From contig JAFGDE010000003.1 in assembly GCA_016932255.1 (NCBI GenBank), positions 1-44,912 of the forward strand: DNA of 44,912 nucleotides, written 5' to 3'. The notes under the pieces are model-generated. The model searched no databases. It saw only the letters and a list, made by a program, of their open reading frames with translations, and was not told the DNA's origin. Made by a program: the position numbers and the translations under genes. Shown here piece by piece: positions 15,863-25,600 of this stretch (within the stretch, counting starts at the first letter, position 1; each line of letters starts with the position of its first letter). This DNA comes from Candidatus Saganbacteria bacterium. GTDB taxonomy: Bacteria > Margulisbacteria > WOR-1 > O2-12-FULL-45-9.

Positions 15863-17839
15863 TCAGTCTTCGTGTACCGGGAAGGAACCGATCACCGGGA
15901 TGGTCTCGCCGTCGCCGCCCGTGATGTCCAGTTCAATGGTATAAACGCCGGTCTCAGGCGTCTGGCCGGAGCCAATGGTCCAGAACGAATCGGTCAGCAC
16001 GCCGCTGCTGAAAGCAGGGCTGATCGGCGGAGTGACCAGATAGTTATAACTTGCGCCGGCAGGCTCGGCCAGCAATTGCAGGTCAACATCCTCGCTCAGA
16101 GTGATCCAGGGGTCGATATCGGTCTGGATAAAAGGCTCTGAGATCGCGGGCACTGGTATGCTGACGGTTTTCATATGGCCCCAGTTATCAATGAACCTGA
16201 CATTGATATGGCTGCCGCTGCTGACAGTGCTCCTGACCCGGCCGGAAACCGTCAGGCCCTGGGACAGATAGCTGACAACTTCGTCATAGAGTATCTCGCT
16301 GGCATTATCATCATAGAAGATCAGATCGCCGCCCAAACAGTCACTCAGGTCGTCCATGGTCCAGGTGATGAAGGTGTCGTCGCCGCGGACGATGCCGGAA
16401 AGGAGCGGTGTTTGCTGCAGCAAGCCGGCTTCCGGGATGGTATAGCAGACATCCCCGCCGCCAATTGCCTCGGCTGCGATGAACGGATAATCTGCCGTGA
16501 TGATGTCGCCATTATAGGCGGTGACCTCAAGGTTGAGGATATGTTCGCCGGCCATGGTCGGTGTATAGCTGTAAGCGCCGGTCAACTGATTGCTTTCCAG
16601 GTCATCGATCTCGCCGGGCATGGTGACCCAGAAGCGGTAATTGGTCGCGCCGGAGATCGTTGGGGCGACAAAATTGGCTTCAGCCCCTTCCTGGATGAAC
16701 AGGGAAGTGGTTTGGATCTCGACCGGTTCGATGGTCGGCAGATAGAAATTGTAGACCGCCGGAATTCCGTTGATGTCCTCAAGGTTAAAACGGATCGTGC
16801 CGCCGGAGATCGAGGGCAGGATCTGGCCGATCACGGTCAGCGTGCCGCCGGTATATTCAACATAACCGTTATGCAGCAGGTCTTCGACATTGTGGTCCAG
16901 TATCACCAGGTCATTGCCGTTGCAGTCGTTCAGGTCGTTGACCAGGAAGGTGAATTCGGTGTCCGTTCCCCTGATGATCGAAGTGTCGTCGGGATACTGC
17001 TGGTTGGCGCCGAAAGCCGGTATGGTGTAACAGACGCCGACATTGACGGTCTGGGAATAGAGGCTGACCGTGGTCCCGCGGCTGGTGTCGCGCACCTCAG
17101 CGGAGATCATCTGGCTGCCGACCTCTGAGAACATGACCTCGGCCACATAATGCTGGCCTGATAAGGTCATGTCAAGCGCTTCTGAGTAATAATCAGTGAC
17201 CAGTTCAGTTTCCCAATCCATGCCGTTAATGTTAAAGACAACTGCGATCGAGTCGCTGCTGCCGTCGCATTCCTCGACCATATCAGCCGGGACCGAGAGC
17301 AGGAGAGTCTCATTGATGTTGATGTTGTTGCCCGGCGCCAGGTTGAAATTCAGCGAAGCAACGGCCGGGTTAGGATCATCCGCACATTGATCTGATGGGT
17401 CAACCGGGTCAGTAGCCGGAACGACCGTGGGCGGTGACATATATTTGGTAATGGACGAACCGTGATTAAGGTCGGTAATAGTAATGGCAACAGCGTTCCA
17501 TTCGGTCGACCACTGGAAAGCGTCGACCGTGATGGAATAACTGCCATCGCTGTTCCTGGTCATAGCGCGGTTCTGGATGCTGCCCAGAGAGAAAACGACC
17601 TCAAGACCGGACGAATCGCCCTGGCAGGTCTCTGCCCAGGGCAGGGTAAAAGTAACAGGATCGCCTTCCTCGACCATACTGCTGCCGGCATAGGGACTGC
17701 CGGCCTCAGGTGCGTAGTTGTTGGCTGCGCAAGCGTCAATTACCCCCTCGGCAGTACAGCCGCTGGTACTGGAGCTGCGGCTGAAGCCGTTGGCGACCCA
17801 GCTGCCAAAATCGCTTAATCCGGTCCAAAAGTCAGACAT
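15863..17839 (-). CDS. Ig-like repeat protein with conserved Cys, no signal peptide
   Basis: 658 residues of unrecognised family. The N-terminus (MSDFWTGLSDFGSWVANG) is a short amphipathic segment, then TSGCTAEG, a block nearly repeated in the 7172-8242 protein. The body is built of beta-sandwich-like domains. A unit starting VCYTIP occurs twice, at about residues 267 and 462 (period about 195). Each copy has IIRGTDT/IVRGDDT, a DL(N/S)DC-GGDL-type Cys motif and a long strand-rich tail. Paired Cys at VCYT and (N/S)DC suggest disulfides and hence an extracytoplasmic home, although no Sec signal is present. The start codon overlaps the upstream stop as TAATG, so translation is probably coupled. 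A strong terminator follows. Confidence 0.78.
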   Translation of the reverse strand: MSDFWTGLSDFGSWVANGFSRSSSTSGCTAEGVIDACAANNYAPEAGSPYAGSSMVEEGDPVTFTLPWAETCQGDSSGLEVVFSLGSIQNRAMTRNSDGSYSITVDAFQWSTEWNAVAITITDLNHGSSITKYMSPPTVVPATDPVDPSDQCADDPNPAVASLNFNLAPGNNININETLLLSVPADMVEECDGSSDSIAVVFNINGMDWETELVTDYYSEALDMTLSGQHYVAEVMFSEVGSQMISAEVRDTSRGTTVSLYSQTVNVGVCYTIPAFGANQQYPDDTSIIRGTDTEFTFLVNDLNDCNGNDLVILDHNVEDLLHNGYVEYTGGTLTVIGQILPSISGGTIRFNLEDINGIPAVYNFYLPTIEPVEIQTTSLFIQEGAEANFVAPTISGATNYRFWVTMPGEIDDLESNQLTGAYSYTPTMAGEHILNLEVTAYNGDIITADYPFIAAEAIGGGDVCYTIPEAGLLQQTPLLSGIVRGDDTFITWTMDDLSDCLGGDLIFYDDNASEILYDEVVSYLSQGLTVSGRVRSTVSSGSHINVRFIDNWGHMKTVSIPVPAISEPFIQTDIDPWITLSEDVDLQLLAEPAGASYNYLVTPPISPAFSSGVLTDSFWTIGSGQTPETGVYTIELDITGGDGETIPVIGSFPVHED

Positions 17840-18459
17840 TATCGATCGCCTGCCCTTTCTAATCTAGTGTTCAGGATCTTCTGCGCCCGTTCAGAAACAC
17901 TGACCTCTTCGGCGACCTCATTGAGGACTTCGCGGTCAGCCTCGCTCCTGATCGAGTTGACGACCTCGTTGGCTGCTCTGCGCCAGCCGACCATGCGCAC
18001 GACCTTTTCAACGCCGAGCGTAAGCAAACTGGCACCCAGGGTCAGGACGAAGATGGCAGCAACGGCCCCGCCGCCCATGGCGACCGGGACCATGGCCATA
18101 CTGGCTAAAAGACCTATCCAGCCGACCGCTCTGGCGGCCAGACAGCCTTTGGGCGCTTCGCTCCTGATCTCTGGCGGCAATTTTCGCACCTGTCTGATCT
18201 CTTTGACCGTGCCGTAGGTTTCCATGCCGGAGATCAACGCGGTCGCGGTGCCGGCGCCGATAGCCACGGCCTGCAGTACGAGCAGACCGGTGGCGAACTT
18301 CATCGGGTTCTGGAAACAATAGGAGCGCGGCGAGGCCAGTTGGTTGAACCTGACCAGGCTGCGCCGCAGCTGCTGGCGGTCCACTGCCTGCGCGGCTGCG
18401 GACAAAGTCCTGTTGGCTAGGGGATGGATCTGCATGTTCCTAACTGCTTCTGCTGTCAT
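17839..18459 (-). CDS. Small membrane protein upstream of Ig-repeat protein
   Basis: 206 residues with hydrophobic helices at about 53-78 and 105-153 (the second stretch is long enough for two helices). The N-terminal 50 residues are basic and helical, and the C-terminal 50 are charged. No known domain is recognised. AGGAGG lies 9 bases before the ATG. The 24 bases up to and including the ATG match those before the 11972 gene in 23 positions. It is the first gene of a two-gene operon driven by element F, and its stop overlaps the next start, so it may help place or export the Ig-repeat protein. That role is inference. Confidence 0.75.
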   Translation of the reverse strand: MTAEAVRNMQIHPLANRTLSAAAQAVDRQQLRRSLVRFNQLASPRSYCFQNPMKFATGLLVLQAVAIGAGTATALISGMETYGTVKEIRQVRKLPPEIRSEAPKGCLAARAVGWIGLLASMAMVPVAMGGGAVAAIFVLTLGASLLTLGVEKVVRMVGWRRAANEVVNSIRSEADREVLNEVAEEVSVSERAQKILNTRLERAGDR

Positions 18460-18472
18460 TTTATTTTACCTC

Positions 18473-18537
18473 CTGATATTCTGGTGCTATCTCACTCTGA
18501 TATTCTGATCATCCGATCTCCTGATCTTCTGATCTCT
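18473..18537. repeat. Degenerate CTGATNTTCTGATC short repeats
   Basis: Several imperfect direct copies of CTGAT(A/C)TTCTGATC with CCGATCTC/CTGATCTC variants fill the leader between promoter element F and the ATG at 18459. They are not related in sequence to the CTAGG repeats at 14454, but occupy the same position relative to a promoter and a gene start. Confidence 0.65.
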
Positions 18538-18545
18538 CCATATAT

Positions 18546-18573
18546 ATATCGTCACTTTTCGGAGGAAATTTCA
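18546..18573 (-). promoter_or_regulatory. Sigma-28-like promoter element F
   Basis: Minus strand: TGAAATTT, 12 bases, GACGATAT, then ATATATGG. It directly abuts the stop codon of the 18575-22609 gene and lies 87 bases before the ATG at 18459. Confidence 0.75.
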
Positions 18574-18574
18574 T

Positions 18575-21500
18575 TTAAAATGTCAGGTCCAGCGTGCCCT
18601 GGAACATGTCGAGCGGATAGCCAACGCTGTGCGGATGGTCGTAGGTCTGCTGGTGGTTGTACATGGCGTCAAAGCGCAGCCAGCGGAGCACGTTAAAGCC
18701 AAGGCCGGCGCCGGCCTGCCAGCCCATGTGCCATTCATCCTCTGTGGTCGGGTCAGTGTCAGGCGAATAATAGGCCAGGCCCATGAAATTGGCCTGGATC
18801 GAAAGCCACGGAGTGGCGTTCCAGTCCAGCCGCGGGCCGAAAGCCACCGAATCCATGCGGCGGAACTCGCCGCCGTAGGTGAACGGCACGCTGTTGAATT
18901 CAGCGCCCAGCCGCAATCCTTCGATGAAGGGAATCTGAGTGAACGCCAGGTTGAACATGCCCGAAGCATTGTATGAGTTCAGGTCCGGCGCGTCGAAATT
19001 GAGATCGACCGCTCCGCCGGCAGTGAAGTATTCTGTCCAGAAGAATGTGCTCATTCTCAGATCCGGATGTCTGAAGAACTGCATCGTAGCCCCGGCATCG
19101 CCGGTCGTGGCCAGACGCCCGCTAAGATCCAAGGTGAAATTGGAATGCGGCATAAAGTGCAGTCCCAGGTAGGTGGAATAGATATTGCCTCTTGGACCGA
19201 GGTCCATCTGCTCGGCCAGCGTCAGGTGCAGCCAGCTGATATTGGTGTCGGACAGGCCCAGATCGAGCGGCGCGTGCAGGCTCAAGGTCAGCTGGGTCTC
19301 GGATCGGCCGTCAGCGCCGGAGAAGATCTGGAAATCAGTGTTAAGCTCAGGCCGGATGCGCGAGTTGATCACCGGGTCATTGTAGATCCGGTCGATCTCA
19401 GCTTCGATCATTTCCGGGGCGTCGCTGACCTGATCGATGTGTTCTTTGGCCAGCCCGATATGTTCGGCCGCTTCGACCAGGTCGGCCTGAAGCCAGCCGC
19501 TGTCCGATCTGGCCAGATTGGCCAGGCCAAGATATATCTGGGCGACCAGCAGGTGGTAGGAGCTGGTCTCGGCGTTGAGGCGCGAGGCCAGGGCCAGCGC
19601 GGCGTCATATTGCTGCCGCGCGGCAGGCAGGTCGCGGAGGGCCGGCACATTGCGCAGGATCTCGGCCAGGCCCAGCCGGGCTGAAGCAATGGTCAGGATC
19701 AGGTCCGGCGACAGGCTGGCTGTATCAGGATATCTGTCTATTACTGCCTGATAGTTATCGATCGCCAGCTGGTAATTGCGGCCGGGCCAGTCGTAGCGGT
19801 AAATGTCGGCCAGGTCGATCTGGATCTGGGTGCTCAGCAGATCAGCCATGGCCTGGTCGATCGCGGCCAGGTCAGGCAGAGCGGCGAGCAAACGCTCCAT
19901 CTCCTCGACCGCCTCAGCGTATTCGTTGCTCCATTTAAGCGCGTCGGTCAGGGCTTTCCAGACCCTGAAACGATAGGTCTGAAAACTGATCCGGCGCATG
20001 CCGAACATCTGTTCTATGCGCTGGAGCTGGTCCGGCTGAAGCTTTGCCCTGGCCAGGGCGGCGATGCGGTCAAATTCCTGCTCATAAGCCAGGCCCTCGA
20101 TCTGGGCAAAGGTCAGCCTGATGATCAGGTCGATGTCACGGCTTTGTTCCACAACTGCGGCCAGTTCTTGATCAAAGATCGGCCCGGCAGATTCTTCATC
20201 GCGCATCTCTATCTCCGCCTGCAGCAGGAGATAGAGGGCACGGATCCCCGGCTCGCCGGTCTCGGCGTCGAGCAGGGCGGAAAAATTCTGCTGGACCTCG
20301 CTCAGGATGCTGCCGGCGGCGCTGCGGCCCGCCGCGCCGTTGCTCCAGGAGGTCGTTTCTGCCAGCTTGAGATAGAGCCAGGCCTGGAATTGCTGCGGCA
20401 GCCTTAGCTGGCCGTTGTTCAACAGCCTTGATCTGAGGCTGCTGATCGCGCGTCTCAGGTCGGCCAGTTCTGGATCGGCGCCGTGGCCGTTTCGGCCGAG
20501 CAGGACATTGACCAGCAGGATGATGCGGCCGTGATTTTCCTCGCGGGCGCTGTAAGACTCGATCAGGTCGCGCAGGGCCCGCTCGATCAGCGGGGAACCG
20601 ATCGGTTCGCTGCCAAAGAGCTCAAAGGCCAGGGTCTCCAGTTCGCTGACCGTGGCGGCAGGATAGCTTTCTCCCTGTCTCATGGTCAGTTCCAGCCTCA
20701 AAAGCCTGATCTCGTTGCGGCTCTGCTGGGCTGAGAGCAGCAGCTGGCCTTGCAGCTGGCCCGCGGCAATGGCTGCTTCGATGTGGTCCATGGCCTGGTC
20801 AAGCAGCTGGCTGTTCTCTTCAAAGGTATGCGCTTCACCGACCTCGACCAGCAGGATCTTGCCCAGCCAGAGATGGGCGATCGCCTGGGTCAGCGGTGAG
20901 GCGCCGCTGTCAGGGACCAGGATCTCATTGATCAAGGTCCTGGCGCGTCCGATCAGGGAGTTATAACTGCTCTGGTTGTTCAGGCTGCGGGCGATAAAAG
21001 CCTGTCTGGCGTAATTCTCGGCCAGGGCGATCCGGATCCCCATGATCTCCTGTTCCTGCAGGACCGGGATAGTGGTCGAACCGTAAGAATAAGTTGCCGC
21101 TGCGGCGGCCTCCAGTTCCTGCGCCTGGGCTTCCAGCAGGCGGCGCTGGATGCGTAAAACATCTTGGAGCGAAGGCTCCTGGCCCAGCAGCTGTCTTTCG
21201 CTCTCTGTCAGGTCATTGGCAAGCAGCGCCAGCACCTCAGCCGGCGAGTTGAGACCGATCTCACCGACAAAGGCCATGATCAGTTTCGCCCGGCTGACCC
21301 TGACCGAGGCATTGATATTGACCAGCCAGCGCTGGACAGTGCCGCTGGCGCCGATCTGGCTGACGTAATCATCGTGCCATTGTCTGATGGCGTCCAGGTG
21401 GCAGAGCGCTTCGCTGAAATAGGCGATATGGGGCTGGTCAAGGTTCCTGCTGATGAAGCCCTGCTGGATCAGGTTGTCGGCCAGGGCGGCGCGCGCCGCC

Positions 21501-22609
21501 AGCAGTGAAAACCCGACCAGCGGCGCGGCGTTGTTCAAATAACCGGCAGCCTGCTCCAGGCTGGCCAGGTTCTGTGACAGGTCGGTTTCTCCTTCGGCTT
21601 CGCGCATGGTGATGCTGGCCATCAAATAATTGGCCCAGGCGATCTCGCGGCGCAGCAGCTCATAGTTGTTGCGCTGAGAGGTCCTGACCGCGTCGCGGAT
21701 ATAATTTTCGCGCCCGGCGAGCAGCTGAGCGCGGGAGGCCGAAGCGACATCTATGGTCGTGGCCAGCCGGTTGATATAGGTCATGGCGCCCGGGTTATCC
21801 GGTGTGCCGATCAAGAGGGAATGAAAATCTTCTGTGCGGCCCTGGTTCTTGGCGATCAGAGCGCGGCGGTAGAGGTTCTCGCCGATCATCAAGGACAGTT
21901 CGTTCCGGGGCTGGCCGTTATGGGTCAATAATTGGTCATAGATCTGTTCCAGGACCAGGCGTTCACGCTCGACCGGGTCGGTGGCATCACGCCAGCCGTT
22001 GTCGTTGCGCAGGATGCGGTTGCCGGGTCCGGTGCCGTAGAGCGCCTGTCTGATGGACGCGTCCTCAAGTTCGCTGGACAGGATCATGGCGATCTGGGCA
22101 CGCCAGTAGGCCGAACCGTTGCCCGGCAGATGGCTGAGCGCGGTTATTAAACTGCTTAAAGGCCTGGGTTGGCCGGTCTCTCTGGCCGCCAGCCAGACCA
22201 GCACGTTGAACTCAGCCAGTTCGCCGCGCAGGCTGTTGCGCCGGCCAAGTTCTGAAGCCCTGAGGTCTGGATCAGCTTCTTGATTATCGATCGTTCTTGT
22301 GGCGAGATCTATCTCAGCGTTCAACTCGCTGATGTGGGCTTGATACTGAATCAACCGGCTTTGGGTGCTGCTGATAAAATCCCCGGCTGTCTGGCTGGGA
22401 AAATCCTGACAGGACTGGAACGCAGCAGCAGGCTGGGCGGTCCCGCCGCCGGCAATGGTTGCGGTGTCGTCATCGCCGTTGCCGTGCGCGTTCTCTGCCA
22501 GCAGGACCGGCTGCGAGCCGGCCAAAGCGCTGGAGCTTGGCGCAGGCTGGCCTGCCGCAGGCAAAACCCCGGTCGCGCTGATATTAAAGAGTAAAGGATC
22601 AATTCCCAT
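18575..22609 (-). CDS. BcsC-like TPR protein with C-terminal outer-membrane beta-barrel
   Basis: 1344 residues. Residues about 60-1085 are almost wholly helical, with TPR-like pairs throughout (for example IALAENYARQAFIARSLN). The last roughly 255 residues switch to amphipathic beta-strands with aromatic girdles (MHWLHL-type, TYLGLHFMP, FTLDLSGRL) and the chain ends LDLTF, the terminal Phe expected of BAM-folded barrels. TPR plus barrel is the layout of BcsC/AlgK-AlgE/PgaA polysaccharide exporters. The start is set at ATG 22609 (AGGAG 8 bases upstream) and not the TTG at 22615; it overlaps the upstream stop by 11 bases. Oddly no Sec signal peptide is visible: the N-terminus reads MGIDPLLFNISATGVLP. 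Role as glycan exporter is inferred from architecture and neighbours. Confidence 0.72.
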   Translation of the reverse strand: MGIDPLLFNISATGVLPAAGQPAPSSSALAGSQPVLLAENAHGNGDDDTATIAGGGTAQPAAAFQSCQDFPSQTAGDFISSTQSRLIQYQAHISELNAEIDLATRTIDNQEADPDLRASELGRRNSLRGELAEFNVLVWLAARETGQPRPLSSLITALSHLPGNGSAYWRAQIAMILSSELEDASIRQALYGTGPGNRILRNDNGWRDATDPVERERLVLEQIYDQLLTHNGQPRNELSLMIGENLYRRALIAKNQGRTEDFHSLLIGTPDNPGAMTYINRLATTIDVASASRAQLLAGRENYIRDAVRTSQRNNYELLRREIAWANYLMASITMREAEGETDLSQNLASLEQAAGYLNNAAPLVGFSLLAARAALADNLIQQGFISRNLDQPHIAYFSEALCHLDAIRQWHDDYVSQIGASGTVQRWLVNINASVRVSRAKLIMAFVGEIGLNSPAEVLALLANDLTESERQLLGQEPSLQDVLRIQRRLLEAQAQELEAAAAATYSYGSTTIPVLQEQEIMGIRIALAENYARQAFIARSLNNQSSYNSLIGRARTLINEILVPDSGASPLTQAIAHLWLGKILLVEVGEAHTFEENSQLLDQAMDHIEAAIAAGQLQGQLLLSAQQSRNEIRLLRLELTMRQGESYPAATVSELETLAFELFGSEPIGSPLIERALRDLIESYSAREENHGRIILLVNVLLGRNGHGADPELADLRRAISSLRSRLLNNGQLRLPQQFQAWLYLKLAETTSWSNGAAGRSAAGSILSEVQQNFSALLDAETGEPGIRALYLLLQAEIEMRDEESAGPIFDQELAAVVEQSRDIDLIIRLTFAQIEGLAYEQEFDRIAALARAKLQPDQLQRIEQMFGMRRISFQTYRFRVWKALTDALKWSNEYAEAVEEMERLLAALPDLAAIDQAMADLLSTQIQIDLADIYRYDWPGRNYQLAIDNYQAVIDRYPDTASLSPDLILTIASARLGLAEILRNVPALRDLPAARQQYDAALALASRLNAETSSYHLLVAQIYLGLANLARSDSGWLQADLVEAAEHIGLAKEHIDQVSDAPEMIEAEIDRIYNDPVINSRIRPELNTDFQIFSGADGRSETQLTLSLHAPLDLGLSDTNISWLHLTLAEQMDLGPRGNIYSTYLGLHFMPHSNFTLDLSGRLATTGDAGATMQFFRHPDLRMSTFFWTEYFTAGGAVDLNFDAPDLNSYNASGMFNLAFTQIPFIEGLRLGAEFNSVPFTYGGEFRRMDSVAFGPRLDWNATPWLSIQANFMGLAYYSPDTDPTTEDEWHMGWQAGAGLGFNVLRWLRFDAMYNHQQTYDHPHSVGYPLDMFQGTLDLTF

Positions 22610-25600
22610 CTTCAATGCTCCTGTGATACTGGGTGCTCAGCACATCCTGGTCAGAGCGAAGCTCGCGCCAACGGCGGATCAGGAAAGCGCGTCTGGTATC
22701 AAAGTCATATTGCAGGTCAGAGCGGAAACAGTATTCCAGGGCGATCTCAGCCAGCCTGGAGTTATCGGTCAAATTGGCCCATTCATGATACAGCTCAGCC
22801 AGGAACGAGTCGGGCCGCCAGCCCATTTCAGCCAGCTGCGTGCGGTTCAAGCTGAAAGAGGCCAGGAAGCGATCGGGTTCTGAGCGCAGGTCGCGCAGCC
22901 TGGCTTCGCTCAGGCGGCCGCCGGTCAGCAGGGATTCGATCTCATTGAACTGTTCTATGGCCAGGTTGCGGTTGCGGGTGCGGTCATCGCCGCGCTGAGA
23001 GCGATGCGCGTATATCTCAGCCAGCTTAAGCCGGGCGTGGACCTGGAAATAGAGATGATAATTGCTTGGCAGGAAGCTGGAATCGCGCAGCACCTGCTGG
23101 AGCAGTTCTACGGCCTCGACCTCGCGGTCAGCCGAGTTCAGCATCAGGGCCAGCAGATAGTTCTGCTCGATGCCAAGATGGCTGTCGGCCGGGATCGGCT
23201 GGGAAAGCAGGGCCGGCTCAGTGTAGAAGGGCACAAGGTAGCGGAATTCATGGTCCATGAAATCGGTGGTGCGCACGCCGATCTCCAGGAGCTTGGTCTG
23301 GGACCAGGCAAAAAGATAAGCAAAGTCATTGGGCACTGAATTGTAAAGCTGTCTGGCCTGGCCGAGCAGCCTGTCATTGATCCCGAGCAGCTGTTCGATC
23401 CGCTGCTCAGGGTCAGGGCTGACAGCGGCGTTCATTAACTGGGCAATCACAGGCAGCAGCGTGATGGAACGGTTGTTCAGGTTGATGACCTCGGGCAGGA
23501 CGCCGCCCAGGTCAGGTATCAGATCGATTGCGCTCTCTATGCCGTTATAGCTTGGCCATAAATTGTATTTTATTCTGTCAGCCAGGAAAAGCAGCAAGTC
23601 CGCCTGAATGACCGTGGCCAGGGTCCGGTAAAAATCCGGTCCGTTGCCGGTCTGGTCATTCAGCGCGCCGACCGTCCGATTTATGTTGATGAGCTCGTCC
23701 AGGATCTCTCTGATCGAGCGTTGCCCGCTTCGCTGGATGATCAATGCTGAGCTTTTGATCTGGGCGACCGCCCGCAGGTGCTCCAGCGCCTGGCCGGCCT
23801 CGTCATAGGTGCTCTGGGTCAGGTTGCCGTGCTCAAGATTGAACCTGAGGGCTCCGGCGACGTCTTGGTCAGTGAAATTAAGGTCCAGCCCGATGGCGGT
23901 ATCCTCAAAATCTATGCCGTCATAGGATTCAATGACCTCACAATAGTAGTCCGAGGCCCGGTTCAAATAGTCCTCATTCCTGGTGGTCTCAAACAGCCGC
24001 AGGTTCAGATCGCCGATCAGGGTCATGGTATTGATGATGAAATAGTAAGCCGGTCGCTCTGAGATCGGATCGATATCGTTTTGCAGGCCGTTGATGGCCG
24101 TGGCTGCCAGGCATATGCCGGTTTCGTAGAAATCGGGCTCTCTGTTGCCGGCCTGAGAGCGCAGCTGAGCCTCGGCCAGGTCGAGGATGTTGCGGTTATA
24201 ATCGTTGGCGGCGTAGAATAGCGACTGGCTATCGACAGCCTGCCTGACATCGGCGAAGATGACCAGAAGATCATCGATGCTGTAAGCGTTGCCTTCCTGG
24301 CTGATCCTGGAGGCGTAATTGGTCAGCAGGATAATATAATTGTTCCAGAATTCCCTGGGGTCGGCCAGGAAAGGCAGGAGATTGCGGTCATAGCCCTGGC
24401 TGATCTGGTTGAGCGACCTGAAGAGCTCAAAGGTCTGCTCGTCGTCGCTGCCTGGCTGGTAGCCGTTAACGGCCAGCAGCTGGATCGTATCGTGCAGCTG
24501 CTCAAAGGAAACAAGCTGGTTAACGGCCACCGGGTCAAGCCTGGGCCGGCGGCTGGAGGTCAGCGAACCGAGCTCGCGATCGATCTGGGTTAATGAGATC
24601 GTTGGAGCAGCAGCTGTTTCGGTCATTTCGGCGACCGGTGCGGGCAAGGCGCTCAGCCTTTGGATCAGGCCCTCTGACCGCTCATGACCGTTGACCAGCA
24701 GCAGTCCGAACCAGACCCAGTTCTGGTCATAATAGTTATAGCGGTCATTGCCCCAGTAACCGCCGGAATGGTACTGGTCTTCCAGATGTTCAATGATGCT
24801 TTGGGCTTCGGCAGTGCGGCCGCCGTAATAGAAGAAAGGCAGATAACCGCCGTACATGGCCAGCTGTTCATGATCCAGGCCCCGGGTCTGGTCAATGCCG
24901 CTGATGTAGCGGACCCTGTCGCCGTTGTGGGTGAAACCGGCCGGCATACGGCCGCTGCTGCTCAGTTGGTCGGCAAGGAAACGGGCCGGCCCAATGGAGG
25001 CGTTGGTCAGGTATTCATTGGCTGACGGTGAACTAAACCAGGCCGCGTCCTGGGCCACGGCAAAAAGGGTCCTGAAAGAATCCCAGCCGAAATTCTCGCC
25101 GGCCTCTTCGGCAAAGACGCGGCTTTCGGCCAGTTCGCCGTCTATGGACATGGACAGCCAGTCGGAAGGGAGATTGACGCCGCGATGTCCGTTGAGGCTC
25201 ATCTGTCCGTTCTCACGGATGATATCGTAGGAGCTTTCAGCCACCAGGTGCCAGGGATGCGCGGGATCAAGCTCGGTCAGAACATGGCGGAAGTAACCGG
25301 GCCTGAAGTAGCTCGGGTTCAGCTCGCCGGCCCAGGAGAAGTGGTCGCCGGCAAAGAAATACGGTTGGCCGGCCACGTTCACAACGTAATTGTCCCAGGC
25401 GGCGGAGAGGATAGCCTGGGCCTGCTGGCGGTAGATTGCGCCATTGCCCTCGCCCCAGCCGCGCAAAGAGGCCATGTAGAGCGCGACCGCGATCTCGATG
25501 TCATCGGAAGCGGCGTTATAGCCGCTGCGATCGATCTCTCCAGGTATGGAAGTATAGGAAATGATGCCGCCGGCGCTGTTGTCGCCGTTCAGGCTGGGCA

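Noticed and set aside
16175-17128. Plus-strand open frame of 317 codons
   Set aside because: Antisense to the Ig-repeat gene; low-complexity Ala/Gly/Asp/Val make-up typical of a shadow.
18473-18537. Short repeats considered as a CRISPR array
   Set aside because: Units are short, degenerate and adjacent, with no regular spacers and no cas genes nearby.
22610-22615. TTG start for the TPR-barrel gene
   Set aside because: Only two bases separate it from AGGAG; ATG 22609 has normal spacing.
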